From NCBI GenBank assembly GCA_016718875.1, contig JADKBL010000007.1, positions 1 through 64,000 on the forward strand: a DNA stretch of 64,000 nt, read 5' to 3'. The notes beneath the pieces are model-generated. The model was not told the origin of the DNA and did not search any database. It was given only the letters and a program-made list of their open reading frames with translations. Both the position numbers and the translations under genes were made by a program. The DNA is from Bacteroidota bacterium. GTDB taxonomy: Bacteria > Bacteroidota > Bacteroidia > Bacteroidales > VadinHA17. Positions within the stretch are counted from its first letter, which is position 1, and every line of letters starts with the position of its first letter. This document shows positions 1 through 9,108 of the stretch, in pieces.

Positions 1-2
1 TT

Positions 3-512
3 GAACAGATATCAAAGCAGGAATGGTTCTCAAATACTCTTTTTGTCATTACAGCTGATCATACAAATGAGTCAATTCATAAAGAGTTTCAGAATGATTT
101 CGGTTCTTACAGCATCCCTGTGATTTTTTATAAGCCCGGAAGCGATCTGATGGGAGTGAAGAAAAAGATAGCACAACAGATAGATATTATGCCTACTGTT
201 CTTCATTATCTTAATTATGATGAAGAATTTATTGCCTTTGGAAATAATCTGCTGGATGACAGTAAAGAATCGTTTGGATTCAATACAAATGGAAGCAATT
301 ATCACCTTTATATGCGTGATCATATACTTGAAATGGTTGACAGAAAAAGTTTAGGTCTTTTCAATTATAAAAATGATATCTTTCTAGAGAAAAACCTCCT
401 TAATGCAGATCCGGTACTTCAGGGACTAATGGAGGATAAGCTGAAAGCAATAATGCAGACTTACAACAGCAGGTTGCTGGACAATAATATGATAGTGCGT
501 AAAGACAAATAG
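3..512 (+). CDS. LTA-synthase-like sulfatase, C-terminal part (5' truncated)
   Basis: This is the end of a reading frame that is open from the window edge; the true start lies upstream. The visible part reads through a metal-site motif VITADHTN, then a stretch with IPVIFYKPGSDL and QQIDIMPTVLHYLNY. These are hallmarks of the C-terminal half of the LTA synthase / phosphoglycerol transferase branch of the sulfatase (alkaline phosphatase) superfamily, which are membrane proteins with an extracytoplasmic catalytic domain. The DH in ITADHTN would bind the catalytic metal. The N-terminal membrane segments and the catalytic Thr/Ser are outside the window, so substrate and enzyme class (transferase or sulfatase) cannot be decided. 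An internal GTG at 120 is in frame but starts after the metal motif and is not a real start. Confidence 0.85.
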   Translation, partial: EQISKQEWFSNTLFVITADHTNESIHKEFQNDFGSYSIPVIFYKPGSDLMGVKKKIAQQIDIMPTVLHYLNYDEEFIAFGNNLLDDSKESFGFNTNGSNYHLYMRDHILEMVDRKSLGLFNYKNDIFLEKNLLNADPVLQGLMEDKLKAIMQTYNSRLLDNNMIVRKDK

Positions 513-533
513 TTGAAATAAAAAAAGATTAAA

Positions 534-1372
534 ATGAAAACACGTCGTCAGTTTTTTAAGTTGGCAGGAACGGGTGTTCTTGCTGCAGGAGTTTCATCTG
601 TCTATGGATCACCAGTTTATACTCAGCATCAGGGAGATGCAAAGGATCTCTTTAAACTTGGTATGGCAGGCTATTCATTTAAGGAATTTACAGTTGAGCA
701 GACTATCGAGATGATGAAGAGGGCAGGGGTATCAAATCTTTCGATAAAAGATTTTCATATGCCCTATACCAGTACAAAGGATCAGATAGCATCAGTTATT
801 TCAAAATTCAAGGCAGGAGATATAAATCCTTATGCTGTTGGGGTTGTATATATGAAGACAGAACAGGAAGTTGACCGGTCCTTCGAATATGCTAAAATGG
901 CCGGAGTAAAACTTATTGTTGGTGCTCGGAATATGCGCTTCTGCCCTATGTTGAAAAGAAAGTTAAGGAGTCTGATATCAGTATTGCAATTCACAATCAC
1001 GGACCTGACAATCCTCTCTTTCCGAATGCCGCTGATATCTGGAACAGAATCTGGGACAAGGATAAAAGGATGGGCATTTGTATTGACATTGGACATACAA
1101 AAAGAGATGGAAAGGACCCTGTATTTGATATTCTCAGGTACGGATCAAGGATATACGACGTTCATATAAAGGACGTGGACGCAGCTACCAAAGATGGCAA
1201 AATGGTAGAGATCGGAAGAGGTATTATTGATATACCTGGTGTTATAGGAGCCCTTCGTAAGATCGGATTCTCAGGAATGTGCAGTCTTGAATATGAGAAA
1301 GACATGAAAGATCCTCTGGCAGGAATAGCTGAATCGCTTGGCTATTTCCGTGGAGTGATGCAATGCAGATAA
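534..1372 (+). pseudogene. Exported TIM-barrel sugar isomerase/epimerase, one frameshift
   Basis: A sugar phosphate isomerase/epimerase-like TIM barrel (AP endonuclease 2 family) split over two frames. The first frame (534 to about 927) starts with a Tat-like signal (TRRQFFKLAGTGVLAAG) and has LFKLGMAGYSFKEFT. The second frame, from about 929, continues the fold with SISIAIHNHGPDN-like sequence, then CIDIGHTKRDGKDP, YDVHIKDVD and a C-terminal SLEYEKD, giving roughly 279 residues, normal for the family. Adding one base to the CGG at 927-929 (reading C-CGG) restores a continuous protein through GAPEYALLPYVEKK. It is probably a sequencing error rather than a dead gene. The protein would be exported. 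Substrate is unknown; neighbours suggest a sugar or keto-sugar. Confidence 0.75.
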
Positions 1373-1449
1373 GGCATCGGGCTTTAGGCATCAGGCGTCA
1401 GGAAGAAGGATTTCCTGTCGCCTGTCGCCTGCCGCCTGTAGCCTTCTTT
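1373..1449. repeat. Intergenic hairpin repeat, copy A
   Basis: Lies between two convergent genes. It contains CAGGCGTCAGGAA and, six bases on, TTCCTGTCGCCTG, a 13-base inverted repeat with one mismatch, followed by repeated GTCGCCT units. A related copy in the same orientation sits at 23936-24006. No coding potential. It may act as a bidirectional 3' hairpin, but it has no T-run. Confidence 0.7.
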
Positions 1450-2603
1450 TTAATACTTCTTCAGCAGGTTGAGTAGCTTGCTGTCAAGTTTATGACCATA
1501 CCAGTCGGCGTATTGTATATCCTTCCGGTTTGAGTCAAGGATACCGAAGTCGCCTCTGAAATTCCAGAGGGCATAGCCAATTCCAGCAGGTGTAAGGATA
1601 TCAATAACATCGGTAAACCAGGCAAGGAACACCTCATGAGGTGTGTTACTCCAGCAGCCGCACTCGCCGCAATGAACTCCTACTCCTTTGTCCTTAAGCT
1701 CTATCCATGGTTTGTAAAGGTCTTCGAGTCCTTTTCTGTCATAATATTTTCCATCCATGGTTCCAGGCCACACCGGTGTGGGTGCTTTTGAAGGATCTTT
1801 CCATACCCATGGTGCCTGATAATGGGAAATTACTCCCGGCCAGTAACCGCGACAGCTCTGTCCAACATTCAGATCAATTATCTCAGGAGTTACATTATTA
1901 CCCACATTGTTTCCGTCTGCAACTACCAGTCTGTTTGGACTTTCGGCCCTTATTGCCTTTGTTGCTCCTTCAACAACCAGTCTGTAAGTCTGCCCCGGAA
2001 CCGGTCCCTTCTTTGCATACTGGTCATTCATATCTTCAATATAGGCAGGTTCATTAAGGAGATCGAAACTCAGTTTTTCGGGTGACACATTCTTATGTCG
2101 TTTTGCCCACATCCCCCAGTGATGGAAGAATGCATCCTGAGCATCTTTGTCTTTCCAAAGGTTGAATGGCTCATGAAAGCCTGCATTAATGCAGTAACCC
2201 GGACCGCGGTGCAGGTTAAGGCTCACATGGAGGTTATACTTGTTTGCTGTATAAATGAGCTTATCAATTTCCTCCAGTACCTTTTCATCCATCTGATAAA
2301 CCTCCTCCTTAGTTATATCTTTGATCTGTCAAATGAAAGATAGCTGGGATATGCCATAGGGATTCTTACAAAATCAAATCCCCAGTCGGACATCCACTTA
2401 AAGTCTTCTTCAGTTGTCCTTCCCCTTCCGTCCCCTTTTGGAGGATTTGGTGAGAAATAGTCCAGCAGGTTAAAACCTTTCCACCGTGGGAATTTGTTTT
2501 TAACTGCCGGCAATTCAGCTCCCAGTACCTTGCTGCCTGTAAGTGTAAGAGCAGTAGCGGCCAGGGTTGTGTTCCTGATAAAACGTCTCCGGTTTATTTT
2601 CAT
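1450..2603 (-). pseudogene. Exported glycoside hydrolase family 5 (cellulase-like), one frameshift
   Basis: A GH5-type (beta/alpha)8 glycosidase. The N-terminal piece (2603 down to about 2316) has a Tat-like signal INRRRFIRNTTLAATALTL, then PRWKGFNLLDYF and GFDFVRIPMAY. The second piece carries HVSLNLHRGPGY, the acid/base motif FDLLNEPAY and the nucleophile-type motif VHCGECGCW, ending with GYALWNFRGDFG. The break is one missing A near 2317-2321: restoring it gives SFDRSKDITKEEVYQMDEK and a protein of about 384 residues, a normal GH5 length. Both catalytic glutamates are present, so the gene is probably intact in the organism. Family-level function is endo-acting beta-glycan hydrolysis; the actual glycan is not known. 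Start chosen at MKINRRRF. Confidence 0.82.
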
Positions 2604-2671
2604 ATTTTCCATAGCTTAGGTATTAATTTATTTAGATCCAGACAATTCTTCTGTGTTGTTCAATAACTCAT

Positions 2672-3904
2672 TCATTGAAATGTCCTGTTTTCCTTTCTTG
2701 AAACCTCTGCTGCAAATACAACAGCATGTGTCCTTAACGCTTCTTCAGCATTTACTGTTACCGGGGAAGCAGATAATACTGATGCCAGCCATTCATTTAC
2801 TATATCCTGGTCTTCAGGATGATATATTGTTGTTTGGGGAATATTTATGATTTCATTTCTGTTGCCGGAGAATTCTCTGATGCTGATTGTCCCGATGGAT
2901 TCATCAAAGAGTATCTCCCCCCTTGTTCCCTGGAGCCTTATACGTCTGCCATTTGTTGCCGAAAAACCTGTCAGGGTGCATGTTGCAGTGGCTCCTCCTT
3001 CAAATTCCATCATTACTGTCTGGTGATCGACAACATCATTTTCAGAATGCCATACGCATAAGCCATAAGGACCGTTTCTGACAGCTTCAAGATGCGATTC
3101 CTTTGAATGGGTAGCAGCAATATCCCTTGCCGGCCATTCCTCAAGAGATCCATTTACATAAATCTTAATTGCACTGTAAGGACATGTATCTGTAAGTCTG
3201 CAACCATCGGAGCATCTTTTGGTGCTTCCAGTAGGAGCATTTTGCGCAGTGAAGTATTTGAGTGATCCGAAGGATGAAACTCTGATGCATTTTTCACTGA
3301 AGAGCCAGTTTATGTAATCTATATCGTGGCTGCATTTGTGAAGAAGCAGAAAAGTGTTGAGTTTCTCCTGTGCCCATCTTCCTCTTACATAATTATGGGC
3401 AAAACGGAAGTTGCTTATAGCCTCCATGTGTTCCACATGTACCAGATCTCCTATTACGCCCCCGGAAAGGAGTTCCTTTAACTTCCTGTATCCTTCCATA
3501 AACCTGAGAGTATGGCAAACTGCAATTACCGTCTTCTTCTCTTTCTGCAAATTGACTATACGGAGGCAATCCTCATAGCTATCCGCCAGAGGCTTTTCGA
3601 TAAGGATATGCCAGTTATTCATGAGACTCCCAATTGCCGGGCCAGTATGCTGATTATCAAGAGTAGCAATTATTGCCGCATCGAATTTGCCGGGGTTAGC
3701 CATCAGTTCTTCCCATCCTTCATAAATGTTACTTTCAGGAATACTGAACTCTTCAGCAAATTTCATCCGCTTAACCAGATCGGGTTCCGCAACAGCCGCA
3801 ATTACCGCATTCATACCTGAGGTAAGAACTTTGCGGGCCAGACTGGTTCCTCTTACACCTGCACCTATTACTGCAATAGCTAGCATATTAACCTGTTTGT
3901 TCAT
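2672..3904 (-). CDS. Gfo/Idh/MocA family NAD(P)-dependent oxidoreductase
   Basis: The N terminus has a Rossmann dinucleotide motif AVIGAGVRG, followed by IIATLDNQHTGPAI and the family motif LIEKPLADS (the EKP signature). The C-terminal half is the typical alpha/beta substrate domain. Length is about 410 residues. Oddities are a cysteine-rich stretch (KRCSDGCRLTDTCPY) about mid-protein, known in one Gfo/Idh subgroup, and no export signal, unlike its neighbours. Members oxidise or reduce sugars and cyclitols with bound NAD(P). Start taken at MNKQVNMLAIAVIG (3904), five bases after the upstream GH172 stop; a longer frame reaches 3946 but lacks conserved sequence. It probably shares a transcript with the GH172 gene before it and the GH5 gene after it. 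Confidence 0.88.
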   Translation of the reverse strand: MNKQVNMLAIAVIGAGVRGTSLARKVLTSGMNAVIAAVAEPDLVKRMKFAEEFSIPESNIYEGWEELMANPGKFDAAIIATLDNQHTGPAIGSLMNNWHILIEKPLADSYEDCLRIVNLQKEKKTVIAVCHTLRFMEGYRKLKELLSGGVIGDLVHVEHMEAISNFRFAHNYVRGRWAQEKLNTFLLLHKCSHDIDYINWLFSEKCIRVSSFGSLKYFTAQNAPTGSTKRCSDGCRLTDTCPYSAIKIYVNGSLEEWPARDIAATHSKESHLEAVRNGPYGLCVWHSENDVVDHQTVMMEFEGGATATCTLTGFSATNGRRIRLQGTRGEILFDESIGTISIREFSGNRNEIINIPQTTIYHPEDQDIVNEWLASVLSASPVTVNAEEALRTHAVVFAAEVSRKENRTFQ

Positions 3905-3909
3905 CCGGT

Positions 3910-5886
3910 TCAGGGTTTTCTGATGAGCACAATCCTGTTGAGCCATAAGCCCGTTTTGCCATCACCTGTTCTGAACCTGGTTGTTATAGTATTATTAAGA
4001 CCATTAATTTCAAAGTCACAGAGGTACAGGTTGAAGTTCCGTTCCTCATTTTTGCTGAAAGATGATTTCCAGTCAGTTAGCTGTGACTGCCTGTGCCAGA
4101 CCGAGAATTCACAGCCATATGGTTCACTCATAATGTCAAAGTACATACTGTACATTCCATCAGGCATATCCTTTAGCGAAATCCTTACCCATGAATCTCC
4201 ACCGGGAGTGAACAGATAGCTCTCTCCTCCGGTACCATATTTCCATGTCGTTTTGATATCAATACTTCCGTAGATTGTAAGATCGAGAAGTTGCGGGTAA
4301 AGTATCAGTGTATCAGGGATGAAAACCCTACTGAGTTCATTGTTGGGGATATCCATTTTTTCAGCCGGCGAGTCACAATAATATAATCCGATTGAGGTAT
4401 AATCAGCAGGGAAGGCATTGCCAACCGGACCGTGTTCAATACTATGGAAGAAGCTTTTTTCGAAGGAAATTTTGTCGGCTGTGAAGAGCCTGTAACCTCC
4501 TGTACGGCAGAAAGGCAATGAATAATCGAGGGAGCCATGAAGGGGAAGGCTCATCTTTCCATCCCAGCGGTCGAGCATTGCATACCAGCCTCCGTTAAAA
4601 TAATCCTCTGATCCTGTTCCATGCATTCGGAATGAACCGTCGACTGATGTTGAATCATCGCCTTCGAAGAAGAGTGTCATACCGGATTTCAGACCCTGAG
4701 CCTGGAGTAAGGTTCCTACATAATGTCCTTTTCCTTTGATATCAGCAAGTATGTGCGGAACGCCTTTGGTTGCATTTCCGTTTTTATGCCAGTATGCATA
4801 GAATTTGCCTTCCCTTGCCGGATCGCGCTTTTCTCTTGAATACCAGATTTTTGCATTGATTTTTTTCTCTGCATTGGAAGATAAATCACCCTTTCTGTAT
4901 ATAAGTTCTATTGTTGCAGAATTATCATAGGGCATCGGGAAATAGCAATAGTTTATTTTACCATTGTTCCCAAGCAAAAGACTTTTCATCGAATGGGTAC
5001 CAAATGCATAACCAAAGAAGTCTGCTGCCGGACACAGAACAGCAGGATATAAATCATTATCCCAGGTAATTCTCAGGTCAATGTTTTTATCCCATTCATT
5101 AAATTCAACTGATGGTGACAGTTCAATTCCCACTATTCTGCCACCGCCTGTGCTTTTGAAAATCGTCTGTGAATCTCCGGGCTTTAAAATGAAATCATTG
5201 TTTTTACATATGATTTCACCTTTGCAGAAGTCAGAAGTATTCCTGGTTTGACTGTTCCAGAGCAGAGCAATTTTTTCAAGAGTTTCTTTCTCATCCTTAT
5301 TTAAGGAAGTTTTGAACGGAATTACATTTTTCCCGTCACTGTAAAGCCTGTACTGTATCTGGTGGAATTGTATTTTGTTACCCCTTGTAATGATCCGGCA
5401 GCTTTTATTAAAAGTGATTGGTACATAGCAATAATAACCGCCAAGCTGATTCCCACATAATGGCAGTATGAAAGGATAGACTTTTCCTGAGAAGAGATCG
5501 ATAAAAGAGATTGAGAAGGCAGGCTTGTCGTTGTTGTCGATGTAAAAATCGAGAGTATCGCTGTTCGGGGTGGGAGTCCATATTCTGTTAATCACACCGC
5601 TTCCCGTGACATCGAATATAAGAAGGCTGCCATCCTCGTTTCTTTTCAGGAATGAATATTTGCCGCTGAAGCCATCATCATTTTTCCCGGTTGTATCCCA
5701 TGAAGAGACCTGAGCACACCATGAATTATCAATATATTCAGGAAGTGTGCCCGGATTATGAAATACTTCCAGTTCAGTGATCAGCGAATGTTCCTGAATA
5801 TCTTTAAACTCTTTATTGACAGATTTCTCTTTACTACAGGATGAAACCAGAAAGAGTACAAGAAAAATGAAAAAGTATGATCTCAT
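3910..5886 (-). CDS. Lipoprotein GH172 glycoside hydrolase (DUF2961)
   Basis: A 658-residue protein starting with a lipoprotein signal (FFIFLVLFLVSSC, lipid-bearing Cys at 17). The body matches the DUF2961 family, now glycoside hydrolase family 172: DGSLLIFDVTGSGVINRIW near the N terminus and the strongly conserved GTGSEDYFNGGWY in the middle, followed by SIEHGPVGNAFPADY. Characterised GH172 members act on fructofuranosides or arabinofuranosides as multimers. A separate C-terminal beta domain of about 130 residues follows. It would be anchored in the inner or outer membrane facing the periplasm or outside. The gene leads a minus-strand set with the Gfo/Idh and GH5 genes, in line with joint glycan breakdown. 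Confidence 0.85.
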   Translation of the reverse strand: MRSYFFIFLVLFLVSSCSKEKSVNKEFKDIQEHSLITELEVFHNPGTLPEYIDNSWCAQVSSWDTTGKNDDGFSGKYSFLKRNEDGSLLIFDVTGSGVINRIWTPTPNSDTLDFYIDNNDKPAFSISFIDLFSGKVYPFILPLCGNQLGGYYCYVPITFNKSCRIITRGNKIQFHQIQYRLYSDGKNVIPFKTSLNKDEKETLEKIALLWNSQTRNTSDFCKGEIICKNNDFILKPGDSQTIFKSTGGGRIVGIELSPSVEFNEWDKNIDLRITWDNDLYPAVLCPAADFFGYAFGTHSMKSLLLGNNGKINYCYFPMPYDNSATIELIYRKGDLSSNAEKKINAKIWYSREKRDPAREGKFYAYWHKNGNATKGVPHILADIKGKGHYVGTLLQAQGLKSGMTLFFEGDDSTSVDGSFRMHGTGSEDYFNGGWYAMLDRWDGKMSLPLHGSLDYSLPFCRTGGYRLFTADKISFEKSFFHSIEHGPVGNAFPADYTSIGLYYCDSPAEKMDIPNNELSRVFIPDTLILYPQLLDLTIYGSIDIKTTWKYGTGGESYLFTPGGDSWVRISLKDMPDGMYSMYFDIMSEPYGCEFSVWHRQSQLTDWKSSFSKNEERNFNLYLCDFEINGLNNTITTRFRTGDGKTGLWLNRIVLIRKP

Positions 5887-5897
5887 TTTAATTATGG

Positions 5898-6392
5898 TTA
5901 ATATTTTTCAAGATTGCTGAAGAGTCTCTGAAACCTCATATTCAAGTCATTGCATATCATTGGTCTGCCTGAGAAGCTGACACATATATTGCTGGAATTT
6001 TGTTTTTCTGATCCTCCGTCGGTGAATATCATTTCAGCCTGGATGCAGCTGTTCGGTTTACCAGGTTCTGTTTCTTTGCAGAGCCAGCAAATTGACGCCG
6101 GTGAATCCTTGCAGATATCTTTTTTATATGTAAGGTCCAACTCCGTGATTTTTACCTTATATACCCATTTAAATGGTCCGTCAAAGCTCATTTCAACAAC
6201 AAGTTCCTTGTCCTGTGTTATGTTTACTGAATAATAAAATGAGATGTCGTTAAACCCGTCATGAAAGGGATTTGCTTTCAGTATAGTGTTTATTGAATCG
6301 AGGCTCTGAATGGTTGAAGGAGTTTGAGAGGCAGCTTTATTTTGCCAGGAAAATATGGCAACCAGGACAACCATCAGTATTATTTTTTTCAT
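5898..6392 (-). CDS. Secreted hypothetical protein
   Basis: Not recognised. About 164 residues with a clear Sec signal peptide (KKIILMVVLVAIFSWQ, cleavage probably after NKAASQ). The mature part has six cysteines, including CWLCKETEPGKPNSC, so disulfide bonds in the periplasm are likely. Start chosen at MKKIILM (6392), because the 13 residues upstream in the same frame are polar and would spoil the signal peptide. It lies 11 bases upstream of the GH172 gene on the same strand and may be in the same operon. Confidence 0.65.
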   Translation of the reverse strand: MKKIILMVVLVAIFSWQNKAASQTPSTIQSLDSINTILKANPFHDGFNDISFYYSVNITQDKELVVEMSFDGPFKWVYKVKITELDLTYKKDICKDSPASICWLCKETEPGKPNSCIQAEMIFTDGGSEKQNSSNICVSFSGRPMICNDLNMRFQRLFSNLEKY

Positions 6393-6556
6393 TTTTATTG
6401 TATTTGGGATATTTCCCTGTTTATTTCTCACTTCATATGATTATTACCAAGATAATGAAAGTATTCAAAACATTGTAATTATTGTTTTATTTCTGTTTGT
6501 TTTCACTGGCATTTTAACTAACTTTATGAAAATGACCCTTCAAAAACTTCTTAGTT

Positions 6557-6754
6557 ATGGAATATTATACTGCACAGAAGGTAAAAGATGCATGGGGCAA
6601 TAAACCATGCGATCATCCGCACATTGAAAGGGAGTATTATTCAGGTGCTTTTCTTACGAATTATATTTGTGTTCAGTGTGGAAAGGAGTTTACAATTGCA
6701 CAGAAACTCGAGTTGGATGAAGAGAGAAAACAATTAGTCCGGGATCTTCCTTAA
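6557..6754 (+). CDS. Small putative zinc-binding protein
   Basis: A 65-residue protein with a C-D-H-P-H cluster near residues 18-22 and a C-x2-C pair (ICVQCGKEF) near 38-41, which together could form one zinc site. The tail (LELDEERKQLVRD) looks helical. It has no signal peptide and is probably cytoplasmic. It ends 16 bases before the first UxuA-like gene on the same strand. The regular spacing and the metal-type cysteine pattern support a real gene; function unknown. Confidence 0.6.
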   Translation: MEYYTAQKVKDAWGNKPCDHPHIEREYYSGAFLTNYICVQCGKEFTIAQKLELDEERKQLVRDLP

Positions 6755-6770
6755 ATTAAATTATAATCTT

Positions 6771-7910
6771 ATGAAGCATAACCGTCGCGAATTTATCGGG
6801 AAAAGTACTGCTCTGGCTGCAGCAGTAACTGTCTCAGGATTGAATGCCTGCACCAGTCCGGCAGGTAAAAATGATGAAACAAAGGTATCACTGTCACCCG
6901 TAGGTGTTAAATGGCCGGTGACATTTGGTGCCGACAAACCAAAGATCTGTGTTGGCATAGGTGCCGGCGACACAAAAATGATGAGACAGTACAAGCAGGT
7001 TGGAGTTGATTATGTACTTATGGGTGGTCCTAAGGTGCCATGGACAGAACAGAGTCTGCGTGAAATTATGGATCCTTTTAAAGCAGAAGGACTGTCTGTT
7101 ATCAATATGATGATAGGTGGAAATCAGAACATAATATATGGGCGTGATGGCCGCGATGAAGAATTGAAAAATATACAGGATTCAATTGTTGCCGCAGGGA
7201 AAGCCGGATTGCCTGTTGTGGAATATAATTTTTATGCCCACAGGTTTATGGCCGGATATTATGAAGTTATTGCCAGAGGTGGTTCAGGAGTAACCGCATT
7301 CGATTATGATCTTGCAAAAGATATTCCTGCTGATGAAGGTACCCTTATGACAGCGGAGGCACTATGGGAGAATCTTACCTGGTTTCTTAAAGCTGTAGTG
7401 CCGGTTGCAGAGAAAGCAGGAGTGAGGCTGGCTCTCCATCCTAATGATCCGCCTATCCCTGTATCACATGGTCATGCCCAGATCATGGCCACTTTCAACG
7501 ACTGGAAAAGGTTAATCGAAATTGTTGACAGTCCCGCAAACGGGATGACATTCGATTGCGGGGTTTCAAGGGAAACAGGAGAGGACCCACTTGAAGTTCT
7601 CCGTTATCTTGGATCGCGTGACCGTATAAATCATATGCATTACAGGAATGTTACTGTGCAGCAGCCTTATACAAAATATGAAGAGGTCTTCTTTGATGAA
7701 GGTGTAGTGAATATGTTCGAAGTTATGAAGGAGGTATTCAGGCTTGGGTATAAGTTTGGGCTGAATCCGGAACATCCCAGAGCACTGGACTACGACAAGG
7801 AACATCCGGGTGGAATTAAAAATCAATATCCCGGCGGAGGTGGCTATGCCGCGCAGACATACAACGTCGCCTATACAAAAGCTATGATGCAGGCAGTAGC
7901 TTCTTTATAA
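6771..7910 (+). CDS. UxuA-like TIM-barrel lipoprotein, copy 1
   Basis: A 379-residue protein resembling D-mannonate dehydratase (UxuA family). Supporting motifs are HPNDPP (223-228), FDCGVSRE (261-268), HMHYRN (288-293) and FFDEGVVNMFEVM, which match the metal-binding and substrate loops of that TIM barrel. Unlike cytoplasmic UxuA, it begins with a twin-arginine-like signal (NRREFIGKS) and a lipobox LNAC (Cys 27), so it is predicted to be an exported lipoprotein. The next gene is a close paralogue. True mannonate dehydratases remove water from D-mannonate; export suggests a different sugar acid or keto-sugar here. Substrate assignment is inference only. Confidence 0.8.
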   Translation: MKHNRREFIGKSTALAAAVTVSGLNACTSPAGKNDETKVSLSPVGVKWPVTFGADKPKICVGIGAGDTKMMRQYKQVGVDYVLMGGPKVPWTEQSLREIMDPFKAEGLSVINMMIGGNQNIIYGRDGRDEELKNIQDSIVAAGKAGLPVVEYNFYAHRFMAGYYEVIARGGSGVTAFDYDLAKDIPADEGTLMTAEALWENLTWFLKAVVPVAEKAGVRLALHPNDPPIPVSHGHAQIMATFNDWKRLIEIVDSPANGMTFDCGVSRETGEDPLEVLRYLGSRDRINHMHYRNVTVQQPYTKYEEVFFDEGVVNMFEVMKEVFRLGYKFGLNPEHPRALDYDKEHPGGIKNQYPGGGGYAAQTYNVAYTKAMMQAVASL

Positions 7911-7931
7911 ATAATTCAATATTAGTGTTTT

Positions 7932-9074
7932 ATGAAAGAAAATCGTCGTAGTTTCATCAGAAAGAGTGCCTCGGCTGCTGCTGTTGCTTCAATAGCGGGA
8001 CTGTCAGGCTGCACCGGCTCAGAAAAAAAGGAAAAAGATTCAGTTGCAACAGAGTCTGTCAGGAAAGATATTATCTGGCCTGTCACTTTCGGCCCTGATA
8101 AGCCTAAAATGTGCCTCTGGTCAAACGCCGACAAAAGTTATATGCGAAAGCTGAAACAGATAGGTGTCAATTATATCATCACTGGCGGTCCGAAGTTGCC
8201 ATGGACGGAAAAAAGTCTGCTCGAAATTATGGATCAGTATAAAGCAGAGGGACTTACTGTTATTAATATGATGACAGGCGGGTTTGATAAAGCAATTTAT
8301 GGGAGGGAAGGCCGCGATGAGGAAATACGGCTGATACAGGATTCACTTGTTGCAGCCGGTAAAGTGGGGCTTCCTGTACTGGAATATAATTTTTATGCCC
8401 ATCGTTTTACCGATGGATATTATGATACTGTTGCCAGAGGTGGTGCAGGAACCTTAAGTATGGATTATGAGAGGGCTAAAAACCTGCCCCCTGCTCCGGG
8501 TGAAGGTGAACCAATGACATCAGAAGCTATGTGGGCAAACCTTACCTATTTCCTGAAAGCTGTTATCCCTGTTGCTGAAAAAGCCGGAGTGAGAATGTCA
8601 CTTCATCCGAATGATCCTCCTGTTCCTGAATCACATAGTCATGCACAGATAGTGGCAACATTCAATGACTGGAAGAGAATAATTGAAATTGTTGACAGTC
8701 CGTCGAACGGGATGACATATGATTGTGGCGTCTCAAGAGAGATAGGAGAGGATCCTCTTGAAGTTCTTCATTATCTTGGATCAAGAGACCGGATAAACCA
8801 CATTCATTTCCGTAATGTTATAACCGATATTCCTTCTCTGAAATATGAAGAGGTCTTCTTTGATGAAGGAGAGGTGAATATGTTTGCTGTTATGCGTGAT
8901 ATATTTAAACTTGGATATAAATATGGATTATACCCTGAACATCCCAGGGCTCTTGATTATGACAAGGAACATCCGGGAGGAGTTGGGAAAAATCCCGGTG
9001 ATGCAGGTTATACAGGCTGGACATATAATGTAGCATACTGCAAGGCAATGATGCAGGCTGTATCATCTATGTAA
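7932..9074 (+). CDS. UxuA-like TIM-barrel lipoprotein, copy 2
   Basis: A 380-residue paralogue of the gene 21 bases upstream, alike over its whole length (shared YNFYAHRF, AEKAGVR, LHPNDPP, TFNDWKR, GMTYDCGVSRE, EEVFFDEG and PEHPRALDYDKEHPGG). It also has a Tat-like start (NRRSFIRKS) and a lipobox (LSGC). Differences concentrate in the linker after the lipid Cys and in the loop at 183-193 (NLPPAPGEGEP). The pair looks like a tandem duplication that has been kept and has diverged, which suggests two related substrates or two subunits of one complex. Same operon as copy 1. Confidence 0.8.
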   Translation: MKENRRSFIRKSASAAAVASIAGLSGCTGSEKKEKDSVATESVRKDIIWPVTFGPDKPKMCLWSNADKSYMRKLKQIGVNYIITGGPKLPWTEKSLLEIMDQYKAEGLTVINMMTGGFDKAIYGREGRDEEIRLIQDSLVAAGKVGLPVLEYNFYAHRFTDGYYDTVARGGAGTLSMDYERAKNLPPAPGEGEPMTSEAMWANLTYFLKAVIPVAEKAGVRMSLHPNDPPVPESHSHAQIVATFNDWKRIIEIVDSPSNGMTYDCGVSREIGEDPLEVLHYLGSRDRINHIHFRNVITDIPSLKYEEVFFDEGEVNMFAVMRDIFKLGYKYGLYPEHPRALDYDKEHPGGVGKNPGDAGYTGWTYNVAYCKAMMQAVSSM

Positions 9075-9108
9075 CTAACCCCTGACTTTAGCCTGGGGAT
9101 TTCAATCT

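Noticed and set aside
2314..2603. A separate small exported protein before the GH5 gene
   Set aside because: It carries only the signal and first barrel strands of GH5, and the remaining domain follows in the next frame one base away.
6355..6603. An 82-residue plus-strand frame with membrane-like sequence
   Set aside because: It overlaps the start of the minus-strand secreted-protein gene and its hydrophobic stretch comes from reading AT-rich intergenic sequence; no conserved pattern.
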